Shown here: one piece after another, positions 57,223 to 64,000 of the stretch | Layout of the letters: each line of letters opens with the position of its first letter | How positions within the stretch are numbered: the first letter of the stretch is position 1 | NCBI RefSeq assembly: GCF_001724815.1 | Contig: NZ_MEDO01000014.1 | Location: forward strand, 576,568 to 640,567 | DNA from: Arenimonas sp. SCN 70-307 | Lineage (GTDB): Bacteria; Pseudomonadota; Gammaproteobacteria; Xanthomonadales; Xanthomonadaceae | Reading direction: 5' to 3' | DNA length: 64,000 nt | The notes under the pieces: generated by a model | What the model was told of the DNA's origin: nothing | What the model saw: the letters and a program-made list of their open reading frames with translations, nothing else | The model's database searches: none | Translations under genes and position numbers: made by a program

Positions 57223-59205
57223 ATGGCCATGTCGCGCAAATTCCTCATCCTCGGTGTTTTCCTGTCCTTGCTGGCCACCGGCGCGGCGGCGCAGGACCGG
57301 CCGGAAGACCTGACGCTCGAGCGCCCCGCCATCCTCGAGGCCTTCCGGCTGGCCGAGCGCGGGCAGCTGAGCCTAACCGACCTGGCCCGCGTGAAGGACC
57401 ACCCGCTGGCCCCGTGGGTGGAGGCCAGCCACCTGCGCCGGCGCCTGGGCTCGGCACCCGACGCCGACGTGCGCGCGGCCCTGCGCCGCCAGGACGGGCA
57501 GGCCAGCGGCGACTGGCTGCGCGCCGCCTGGCTGCAGCACCTGGCCACCAACCGCCGCTGGGCCGACTTCCTGGCCGACTGGCGGCCGATCGACACGCTC
57601 GAGATGCGCTGCGCCCACCTCGCGGCGCGCCTGGCCACGGGCGCCACCGACGCGCAGTGGATCGCCGACGGCAAGGCCCTGTGGCAACGCGGCGAGTCGC
57701 TGCCCGAGGCCTGCAACACGCCCTTCGCCTCGCTGCAGGCCCTGGGCCACATCGATGCCGCCGCGCGCTGGCAGCGCATCGAGCTGGCCCTGCTGGCCGG
57801 CCAGGGCGGCCTGGCCCGCTTCCTCGCCCGCGACCTGCCGGCCGGTGACGCGAAACTGGCGAATGACTACGCCGATTTCATCGATTCGCCGCATGCCCGC
57901 GCCAGCGGCTGGCCCAAGGACGCGCGCAGCCGGGCGGTGGCCGCCGAAGGCCTGGCGCGGCTGGCGCGACGTTCGCCCGATGCCGCCGAGGCGCAGCTGG
58001 CCACGCTGGGCCCGGCCCTGGGCCTGGACGAAGCGGCGCGCGGCAAGGTGCTTTATGAAATCGCGCTGTGGACGGTGGCCTCCTACCTGCCTGGCTCGCG
58101 CGAGCGGCTCGAGGCGGTGCCGCGCGCGGCCTACGACGAGCGCCTGTACGAATGGCGCGTGCGCGAGGCCATGAACCGCCGCGACGACGCCGGCGCGCTG
58201 GCCGCGATCGAGTTCATGCCCACCGCGCAGCGCGAAGACCCACGCTGGCAATACTTCGAGGCGCGCCTGCGCGAGCGCCTGGGCCAGTCCGACGCCGCGC
58301 GCGCCCTCTACGCCCGCGCCGCCGACACCGCCACCTTCCACGGCTTCCTCGCCGCCGACCGGCTGGCGCAGCCCTACGCACTGTGCCCGATCGAGCCCTC
58401 CAGCGACCCGGCGCTGCGCGCGCGCGTGGCGCGGCACCCGGGCGTGGTGCGGGCGCTGGAGCTGTTCGCCATCGAGCGCATCGGCCTGGCCACGCGCGAG
58501 TGGACGGCGCTGCTGCAGGTGTTGTCGCCGGAGGAGCGCAAGGTGGCCATCGAGTTCGCGCGCGACGCGCACTGGTACGACCGCGCCGTGTTCACCATCG
58601 GCAACACGCCCGAGGACCTGCGCCACTACTCGCTGCGCTTCCCGCTGCACCACGAGGCCGTGCTGCGGCGCGAGTCGAAGCGACAGGACCTCGACCCGGC
58701 CTGGGTGGCGGCGCAGACCCGGGCCGAAAGCGCCTTCATGCCGCGCGCGCGCTCGCACGCCGATGCCCGCGGCCTGATGCAGCTTCTGCCCTCCACCGCC
58801 GAACGCACCGCGCGCCGGCTGGGCCTGCCCTGGACCGGCGCCGAGAGCCTGTACCGGCCCGAGCTCAACCTCGAGCTGGGCATCGCCCACCTGCGCCACG
58901 AGCTCGACGGACACGGCGGCATCGCCTACCAGGCGATCGCGGCCTACAATGCCGGGCCTGCGCCGGTGATGCGCTGGAACCGCGACCGTCCCGGCTTCGA
59001 CCCGGACTTCTGGATCGAGACCGTCACCTACCGGGAAACCCGCGAATACGTCGCGCGCGTGCTGGCCTTCAGCGTCATCTACGACTGGCGGCTCGAGCGC
59101 AGCGCGGTGCCGGTCAGCGAGCGCCTGCTGGGCCGCACCGTGCCGGCCGCCGCGCGCCGTCAGTTCACCTGCCCCACCCCGAACGCTCCAGGAAACACCC
59201 CATGA
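57223..59205 (+). CDS. slt: Soluble lytic murein transglycosylase (Slt70-like)
   Basis: The 660-residue protein (MAMSRK or, two codons later, MSRK) has a signal peptide ending near ATGAAAQ. The N-terminal 450 residues are the helical superhelix domain (HPLAPWVEASHLRRRLG, ARWQRIELALLAGQGGLARF). The C-terminal SLT domain has the catalytic glutamate in AQTRAESAFMPRARS, GLMQLLPSTAERTARRLG, and AYNAGPAPVMRWNRDRPG. It cleaves peptidoglycan glycan strands with formation of 1,6-anhydro ends. It is coupled to the next gene by an ATGA overlap. Confidence 0.94.
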   Translation: MAMSRKFLILGVFLSLLATGAAAQDRPEDLTLERPAILEAFRLAERGQLSLTDLARVKDHPLAPWVEASHLRRRLGSAPDADVRAALRRQDGQASGDWLRAAWLQHLATNRRWADFLADWRPIDTLEMRCAHLAARLATGATDAQWIADGKALWQRGESLPEACNTPFASLQALGHIDAAARWQRIELALLAGQGGLARFLARDLPAGDAKLANDYADFIDSPHARASGWPKDARSRAVAAEGLARLARRSPDAAEAQLATLGPALGLDEAARGKVLYEIALWTVASYLPGSRERLEAVPRAAYDERLYEWRVREAMNRRDDAGALAAIEFMPTAQREDPRWQYFEARLRERLGQSDAARALYARAADTATFHGFLAADRLAQPYALCPIEPSSDPALRARVARHPGVVRALELFAIERIGLATREWTALLQVLSPEERKVAIEFARDAHWYDRAVFTIGNTPEDLRHYSLRFPLHHEAVLRRESKRQDLDPAWVAAQTRAESAFMPRARSHADARGLMQLLPSTAERTARRLGLPWTGAESLYRPELNLELGIAHLRHELDGHGGIAYQAIAAYNAGPAPVMRWNRDRPGFDPDFWIETVTYRETREYVARVLAFSVIYDWRLERSAVPVSERLLGRTVPAAARRQFTCPTPNAPGNTP

Positions 59206-60143
59206 CCCCGCTCAACATCGTCGTCCTCGGCGGCACCGGCTTCGTCGGCAGGCACCTGTTGTCGCGCCTGGCCGCCGACGGCCACGCCATCACCCTGCTC
59301 AGCCGCAACCTCGGCCCGCACCCGGACCGCCTGCTGCCGCCGGGCGTGGCGCTGCGCGAGGTGGACGTGTACGACCCGGGCGTGCTGCGCGAGGCCTTCA
59401 CCGGCGCCGATGCGGTGGTGAACCTGGTGGGCATCCTCAACGAGAAGCGCGACAACGGCCGCGGCTTCCGCCGCGCCCACGTCGAGCTGACCAAGCTGGT
59501 GCTGGCGGCGATGCAGCTGGCCGGCGTGCGCCGCCTGCTGCAGATGAGCTCGCTCAACGCCGGCCGCGGCCACAGCCACTACCTCAAGTCGCGCGGCGAA
59601 GCCGAGGCGGCGGTGAAGGCCTCGGGCCTGGACTGGACGATCTTCGAGCCCTCGGTGATCTTCGGCCAGGGCGATGGCCTGTTCTGCCGCTTCGCCGCCC
59701 TGCTCAAGCTGGCGCCGGTGCTGCCGCTGGCGCGCGCGGGCGCGAAGTTCGCGCCGGTGCACGTGGGCGACGTGGTCGAGGCGATGGTGCGTGCGCTGCG
59801 CGACCGCCGCACCCACGGCGAGGTTTACGAACTCTACGGGCCGGACGTGTTCACGATGGCGCAGATCGTGAAGATGACCGCGCGCCAGCTGGGCCTGCGC
59901 CGCCTGGTGGTGCCGCTGCCGGACGCGCTGGGCCGCCTGCAGGGCTTCGTGTTCGATTTCGTGCCGGGCAAGCCGTTCTCGTCGGACAACTTCCGCTCGC
60001 TCAAGACCGATTCGGTCGGCGGCATCGACGGCCTGCACCGCCTGGGCATCACGCCCACGCGCGTGGCCACGAAGCTGCCCGAGATCCTGGGCCACGTGGC
60101 CGACCGCCAGGCCCGCTACGCGCGCTACCGCGCGGCGCGCTGA
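59202..60143 (+). CDS. NDUFA9-like NAD(P)-binding protein
   Basis: The 313-residue protein is an atypical short-chain dehydrogenase/epimerase resembling the complex I subunit NDUFA9 group. NAD(P) binds at VVLGGTGFVGRHLL (about 7-20). The middle has NLVGILNEKRDNGR, and MSSLNAGRGHSHYLKSRGEA holds a Tyr-x-x-x-Arg-like variant of the catalytic motif. DWTIFEPSVIFGQGDG and the C-terminal PVHVGDVVEAMVRAL fit the family. It starts within the slt stop and ends three bases before cca. Bacterial members have no firmly established reaction; assembly or quinone-related roles have been suggested. Confidence 0.88.
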   Translation: MTPLNIVVLGGTGFVGRHLLSRLAADGHAITLLSRNLGPHPDRLLPPGVALREVDVYDPGVLREAFTGADAVVNLVGILNEKRDNGRGFRRAHVELTKLVLAAMQLAGVRRLLQMSSLNAGRGHSHYLKSRGEAEAAVKASGLDWTIFEPSVIFGQGDGLFCRFAALLKLAPVLPLARAGAKFAPVHVGDVVEAMVRALRDRRTHGEVYELYGPDVFTMAQIVKMTARQLGLRRLVVPLPDALGRLQGFVFDFVPGKPFSSDNFRSLKTDSVGGIDGLHRLGITPTRVATKLPEILGHVADRQARYARYRAAR

Positions 60144-60146
60144 GCC

Positions 60147-61373
60147 ATGCGTCGCTACCTGGTCGGCGGCGCGGTGCGTGACCGGCTGCTCGGCCTGCCG
60201 GGCGGCGACCGCGACTGGGTGGTGGTGGGCAGCACGCCCGCCGAAATGGTGCTGGCGGGCTACCTGCCGGTAGGCAAGGATTTCCCGGTCTTCCTGCACG
60301 CGCAGACCAAGGAAGAGCACGCGCTGGCGCGCACCGAGCGCAAGACCGCGCCCGGCTACCACGGCTTCGTCTTCCACGCCGCACCCGACGTGACGCTCGA
60401 GCAGGACCTGGCGCGGCGCGACTTCACCATCAACGCCATCGCCGAGGCCGAAGACGGCACGCTGGTCGATCCGTTCGGCGGCGCGCGCGACCTCGGGGCG
60501 CGGGTGCTGCGCCACGTGTCGCCGGCCTTTGCCGAGGATCCCGTGCGCATCCTGCGTGCGGCGCGCTTCCTGGCGCGCTTCGCGCCGCTGGGTTTCACCA
60601 TCGCGCCGGAAACGCTGGCCTTGATGCGCGACATGGTCGCCGCGGGCGAAGTCGACCACCTGGTGCCCGAACGCGTGTGGCAGGAGCTGAAGAAGGCGCT
60701 TGAGATGCCGCGCCCCTCGGCCGCCATCGCGCTGCTGCGCGCGTGTGGCGCGCTGGCGAAGCTGCTGCCCGAAGTGGACGCGCTCTACGGCGTGCCGCAG
60801 CGCCCCGAGTACCACCCCGAGGTGGACACGGGCGTGCACGTGCAGATGGTGCTGGACATGGCGGCGCGACTGGCGCCGGGCGACGCGCTGGTGGGCTTTT
60901 GCGCCCTGGTGCACGACCTGGGCAAGGCGCTGACGCCGAAGGACAAGCTGCCGCGCCACATCGGCCACGAGCACAGCGGCGTGCGGCCGCTGCGCGCGGT
61001 CTGCGCGCGCTACAAGGTGCCAGCGGAGTTCGCCGCGGTGGCCGAAATCGTCTGCCGCGAGCACCTCAACGTGCACCGCATCGACGAGCTTCGCCCCGAT
61101 ACCGTGCACGAACTGCTTTCGCGCTGCGACGCCTTCCGCAAACCGCAGCGGGTGAAACAGCTGGCGCTGGCCTGCGAAGCCGATGCCCGCGGCCGCCTGG
61201 GCCGCGAGGAGGACGATTACCCGCCGGCGCGACGGCTGCTGGCCCTGCACGATGCCGCAGCGGCGGTCTCCGCCGGCCACGCCGTGGCCAAGGGCCTGAG
61301 CGGCCCCGCGGTGGGCGACTGGCTACGCGAAGCCCGCATCGACGCCATCCGCGCCGCACGCGCCTCCCTGTAG
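60147..61373 (+). CDS. cca: CCA tRNA nucleotidyltransferase with HD domain
   Basis: The 408-residue enzyme adds and repairs the CCA end of tRNA. The nucleotidyltransferase head has [20 protein letters not shown] with the catalytic DxD (GDRDW), [14 protein letters not shown], and the template-like basic region [15 protein letters not shown]. An HD phosphohydrolase domain, [14 protein letters not shown] with HIGHEHSG, is attached as in the multifunctional E. coli enzyme. The final codon pair CTG-TAG comes from the GTAG-type palindrome, so the last residue and stop lie in that repeat. Confidence 0.96.
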   Translation: MRRYLVGGAVRDRLLGLPGGDRDWVVVGSTPAEMVLAGYLPVGKDFPVFLHAQTKEEHALARTERKTAPGYHGFVFHAAPDVTLEQDLARRDFTINAIAEAEDGTLVDPFGGARDLGARVLRHVSPAFAEDPVRILRAARFLARFAPLGFTIAPETLALMRDMVAAGEVDHLVPERVWQELKKALEMPRPSAAIALLRACGALAKLLPEVDALYGVPQRPEYHPEVDTGVHVQMVLDMAARLAPGDALVGFCALVHDLGKALTPKDKLPRHIGHEHSGVRPLRAVCARYKVPAEFAAVAEIVCREHLNVHRIDELRPDTVHELLSRCDAFRKPQRVKQLALACEADARGRLGREEDDYPPARRLLALHDAAAAVSAGHAVAKGLSGPAVGDWLREARIDAIRAARASL

Positions 61374-61460
61374 GAGCGCCTTCAGGCGCGAATCTTTTGC
61401 TTTTGCCTTTGACTTTGCCTTCGGCAAAAAAAGGATTCGCGCCTGAAGGCGCTCCTACAG
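61368..61460. repeat. GTAG-headed REP pair between cca and the VanZ-like gene
   Basis: Arms 61368-61394 and 61434-61460 are perfect 27-base inverted copies (CTGTAGGAGCGCCTTCAGGC) around 39 bases that hold a smaller hairpin (TTTGCCTTCGGCAAA). The TAG of each outer GTAG is the stop of one flanking gene. A second copy lies at 63849. Confidence 0.92.
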
Positions 61461-61862
61461 CGGCGACGCCTTGCCGCCAAACAGCCGCGCATCGAGCCAC
61501 TCCAGGGCCCGCGCCAGCGGGGTGAACGACAGCACCAGCCCGGCGGCGACGCCCAGGGTATTGGCCAGCGCGTCGCGCACGTCGCCCAGGCGCACCGTGG
61601 TCAGCTGTGCCTGGGCGAACTCCATCGCCACGCCGAGGCCCACCAGCGCCAGCGCCGCCAGCAGGTGCGCACGGCGACTGCGGAAGATGCACACGGCCCA
61701 GGCGGTGAGCGTGAAATAGGCCAGGAAATGGCCGATCTTGTCGGAGTTCGCCGGCCCCGGCAGCCCGATCGCCGGCACCAGCGAGAGCACGATGCACAGC
61801 GCCCAGCCGAAGACCCACACCCCGAGCCACAGCGCGGGCCGGGAAAACGCGCGCAGCCTCAC
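61455..61862 (-). CDS. VanZ-like membrane protein
   Basis: The 135-residue product starts at a GTG overlapping the MidA stop (GTGA). Four membrane helices are visible, starting ALWLGVWVFGWALCIVLSLV. The VanZ family signature lies in NSDKIGHFLAYFTLTAWAV (the charged Asp-Lys and His-Phe). GVAMEFAQAQLTTVRLGDVRDALAN matches the second conserved segment. Function is unknown beyond the name, drawn from a teicoplanin-resistance gene. The track ORF is a long frame through MidA; only this end is real. Confidence 0.85.
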   Translation of the reverse strand: MRLRAFSRPALWLGVWVFGWALCIVLSLVPAIGLPGPANSDKIGHFLAYFTLTAWAVCIFRSRRAHLLAALALVGLGVAMEFAQAQLTTVRLGDVRDALANTLGVAAGLVLSFTPLARALEWLDARLFGGKASPL

Positions 61863-63043
61863 AGCCGGTGGCTCCGGTCGCCCGCCGCGAACAGCGCGCG
61901 GATGTCCACCGCGCGCTGGAAGGCCATGGCCTGGAAACGCTCGCCCATCTCGCCCGGCAGCATCAGCCGCTTGACCTCGTTGGTGCGCCGGTGCTGTTCG
62001 ACCGGATCGCTGATTTCCGCGATCGCCTGCAGCCGTTCGGCCAGGCCGCTGGCCATCAGGAAGGCCGACTGCGAGGCGTAACCGGCCAGGTCGAAGCCGG
62101 CGCCCACGCCGGCCTCGGCCAGGGCGGTGAAGTCGACGAAGGCGGTGATGTCGGTCAGGCCCGGCAGGTCGAAGGGATCGTCGTGCGCGCGATGCTGGCG
62201 GTGGCAGACCAGCGTTCCCTCGCGGCGCTCCGGCAGGTAGTACTCGGCGCGCGGGTAGCCGTAGTCCACGAACAGCATCGCGCCCTCGCGCAGCAGGCCG
62301 CCCACGGCCTGGATCCAGTACGGCAGCTGCACCAGCAGCTCGGAGCGGTAGCCGTCCGGGAAAGGCGCGCCGACGTGGCGCTCGACGTGGCGCACGGCCG
62401 CGTGCAGCAGCGCATCGGCCGGCTGCTCGACCAGGGCGAAACCGCCGTCGGCGGCCAGGGCCACGTGCTGCTCGTACACCTCGCCGCCGCGGATGGCGAA
62501 GCGCGGCGTCGGCAGCGCGTCGATCACCTCGTTGGCGAACAGGAAGCCGCGCCAGCCGCGCTCGGGCGGGCCGTCGAGCCAGCCCACGCGGTTGAACACC
62601 GCCGGCGGCAGCGCCTCGCGCAGGCGCTCCATCTGGCGCTCGCGCAGGTCGGCGCTGGGTTCGAGGATGCGGTAGTGGGCCGGCAGCGCGTCGCGGGCGT
62701 GCAGGAAGCGCAGCGCGGCCTCGGCGAAGGCGCCGCTGCCGCCGCCGAGCTCGATGAAATCGAAGCGGCCGCCGAGCTGCGCGAACACCTCCATCGCCGC
62801 GCCCGCCACGCACTCGGCGAACACCGGGCCGAGCTCGGGCGCGGTGACGAAATCACCCTCGGCGCCGAACTTGCGCGCGCCGGCGCTGTAGTAGCCCAGG
62901 CCGGGCGCGTACAGCGCCAGCTCCATGTAGCGCGAGAACGGGATGGCGCCGCCTGCGGCGCGGACCTGGTCGCGGATATGGGCCTGCAGGCGCCCGCTGT
63001 GGGCCAGGGCTTCGGCCGAAGGGGCCGGAAGGGGTGCGCTCAT
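61859..63043 (-). CDS. MidA/NDUFAF7-family SAM-dependent methyltransferase
   Basis: The 394-residue protein starts at MSAPLPAPS. It has the MidA signature: IPFSRYMELALYAPGLGYYS, GDFVTAPELGPVFAECVAG, and the SAM-binding FIELGGGSGAFAEAALRF (about 90-108). The remainder (FANEVIDALPTPRFAI, ARAEYYLPERREGTLVCHRQ) is typical. Human NDUFAF7 methylates an arginine of a complex I subunit; the bacterial target is not established. Presence next to an NDUFA9-like gene two genes away may reflect a shared link to respiratory complex assembly, which is inference. It is divergent from the reductase. Confidence 0.9.
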   Translation of the reverse strand: MSAPLPAPSAEALAHSGRLQAHIRDQVRAAGGAIPFSRYMELALYAPGLGYYSAGARKFGAEGDFVTAPELGPVFAECVAGAAMEVFAQLGGRFDFIELGGGSGAFAEAALRFLHARDALPAHYRILEPSADLRERQMERLREALPPAVFNRVGWLDGPPERGWRGFLFANEVIDALPTPRFAIRGGEVYEQHVALAADGGFALVEQPADALLHAAVRHVERHVGAPFPDGYRSELLVQLPYWIQAVGGLLREGAMLFVDYGYPRAEYYLPERREGTLVCHRQHRAHDDPFDLPGLTDITAFVDFTALAEAGVGAGFDLAGYASQSAFLMASGLAERLQAIAEISDPVEQHRRTNEVKRLMLPGEMGERFQAMAFQRAVDIRALFAAGDRSHRL

Positions 63044-63099
63044 GTTGGAATCTTCATCTGCCAACGCGCAGGATAACGGCAAAGCCCCGGAGCGCCTGA

Positions 63100-63840
63100 A
63101 TGCCCACCGATCGTCCCGTCGCCCTGGTCACCGGCGCCGCCAAGCGCGTCGGCGCCGAAATCGCCCGTCGCCTGCACGCCGCCGGCTACGACCTGGCCCT
63201 GCACCACCGCCGCTCCGGCGCCGAGATGGCGACGCTGGCCGCCGCGCTCGAGGCCGCGCGCCCGGGCAGCGTGCTGGTGCTGCAGGCCGAGCTGTCCGAC
63301 CCCGCCGCACCCGAGGCCCTGGTGCAGGCCACCCTCGCCCGCTTCGGCCGGCTCGATGCGCTGGTGAACAACGCCAGCGCCTTCCGGCCCACGCCCGTGG
63401 GCGCGGCAACGCAGGCCGACTGGGACGAGCTGTTCGCCTCGAACGCGCGGGCGCCCTTTTTCCTCTCGCAGGCCGCGGCACCGGCGCTGCGCGCGGCCGG
63501 CGGCGCCATCGTCAACCTCGGCGACATCTACGGCGAGCGCCCGCTGGCGCGGCATCCGGTGTACTGCATGGCCAAGGCGGCGCTGCTGATGATGACGCAG
63601 TCGCTGGCCAAGGAGCTGGGCCCCGAGGTGCGGGTCAATGCCGTCGCGCCCGGCGCGGTGATGTGGCCCGAGGAAGGCAAGCCCGAGCACGAAAAGGCCG
63701 CGATGCTGGCCAGCACCGCGCTCAAGCGCGCCGGCGAGGCCGGCGACGTGGCCGAGGCGGTGCGGTGGTTGCTGCTCGATGCCCGCTACACCACCGGGCA
63801 GGTGGTGCGTGTGGATGGCGGGCGCGCGTTGAACATGTAA
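63100..63840 (+). CDS. Pteridine reductase, short-chain dehydrogenase
   Basis: The 246-residue enzyme is an NADPH-dependent SDR of the PTR1/FolM kind, reducing dihydropterins and possibly dihydrofolate. TGAAKRVGAEIARRLHAAG opens with the T-G-x-x-x-R-x-G motif diagnostic of this group. VNNASAFRP stabilises the cofactor. The catalytic set reads NLGDIYGERPLARHPVYCMAKAA: Asp replaces the usual Ser and YxxxK is intact, as in PTR1. The end (TGQVVRVDGGRALNM) is the family close. The gene is alone, with a REP copy directly after it. Confidence 0.9.
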   Translation: MPTDRPVALVTGAAKRVGAEIARRLHAAGYDLALHHRRSGAEMATLAAALEAARPGSVLVLQAELSDPAAPEALVQATLARFGRLDALVNNASAFRPTPVGAATQADWDELFASNARAPFFLSQAAAPALRAAGGAIVNLGDIYGERPLARHPVYCMAKAALLMMTQSLAKELGPEVRVNAVAPGAVMWPEEGKPEHEKAAMLASTALKRAGEAGDVAEAVRWLLLDARYTTGQVVRVDGGRALNM

Positions 63841-63849
63841 CCCAGTCCC

Positions 63850-63920
63850 GTAGGAGCGCCTTCAGGCGCGAATCTTTTGACTTCGCCTTTGGCAAAGAAG
63901 GGATTCGCGCCTGAAGGCGC
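63850..63920. repeat. GTAG-headed REP pair after the pteridine reductase gene
   Basis: GTAGGAGCGCCTTCAGGCGC and an inverted partner (GATTCGCGCCTGAAGGCGC) flank a hairpin-containing spacer of similar type to the 61.4-kb copy (CTTCGCCTTTGGCAAAG). The right arm ends in TTGTGTC where the head GCTCCTAC would be, so one terminus is degraded. Beyond it, to 64000, I see no gene. Confidence 0.88.
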
Positions 63921-64000
63921 TTGTGTCTGGCTTTTGCCCTAGGGTTTGGGGTGAGAGCGGGGTGCGGGACGCCGCTGTTGCGCAGTGCTCGAAAGCACGA

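Noticed and set aside
59202-63043. A respiratory complex I gene cluster, based on NDUFA9-like and MidA (NDUFAF7-like) genes
   Set aside because: No nuo genes are in the window and cca and VanZ lie between them; the link is only suggestive.

Overview
The window looks like chromosomal DNA from a high-GC gammaproteobacterium of the Lysobacterales (Xanthomonadales), such as an Arenimonas, Lysobacter or Silanimonas relative. This is inferred from the very GC-rich third positions, homodimeric AceE, plant-type GshA, an AlaA-like transaminase, a lipoprotein DsbA with an Ala/Pro linker, a PTR1-like pteridine reductase, many secreted amidohydrolases and abundant intergenic palindromes. The genus cannot be fixed without a search. 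I see 52 intact protein genes and one pseudogene. I see no rRNA, tRNA or CRISPR.

Layout. 0-8.6 kb is an accessory, lower-GC stretch: an IS1182-type transposase, a small methyltransferase, a TraB/GumN protein, a carboxymuconolactone decarboxylase/AhpD-like gene divergent from its likely AraC regulator, a lipoprotein, a truncated and frameshifted second copy of that araC gene, and a RES-Xre toxin-antitoxin pair. 8.7-22 kb is core metabolism and signalling: aceE; a SpoIIE phosphatase, HATPase and STAS partner-switch operon; maeB; an ECF sigma factor overlapping a Ser/Thr kinase; and rsgA overlapping a QEGLA-motif metalloprotease-like gene. 22-39 kb holds alaA, an SGNH hydrolase, a three-domain Grx4 protein, a short AMP nucleosidase, four amidohydrolase genes (one lacking metal ligands, one fused to a beta-propeller), a Ser/Thr kinase fused to a TonB C-terminal domain, and a diguanylate cyclase. 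39-51.5 kb holds ppc, a SEC-C protein, gshA, an incomplete peptide ABC transporter (binding protein plus one permease), engB, cytochrome c4, a DsbA lipoprotein, an EEP nuclease and an M28 peptidase. 51.6-53.3 kb is a HipBA module. 53.3-64 kb holds a TonB-dependent receptor, a TauE/SafE exporter, a soluble lytic transglycosylase, an NDUFA9-like reductase, cca, a VanZ-like protein, a MidA methyltransferase and pteridine reductase.

How the parts work together. Several units are coupled by overlapping stop and start codons: STAS/HATPase, sigma/kinase, rsgA/QEGLA, the amidohydrolase pair, oppA/oppB, slt/NDUFA9 and MidA/VanZ. Pyruvate and C4 carbon nodes (aceE, maeB, ppc), thiol and redox functions (gshA, Grx4, DsbA, cytochrome c4) and peptide or peptidoglycan processing are all represented.

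The most distinctive feature is a set of intergenic palindromes. One class has a GGGGTCAG, GGGGACAG, GGGGTCGG or GGGGCCAG head and variable inner stems. The other is a GTAG-headed REP. They abut or supply stop codons of neighbouring genes, mostly between convergent genes, and in one case the palindrome encodes the last residues of a hydrolase.
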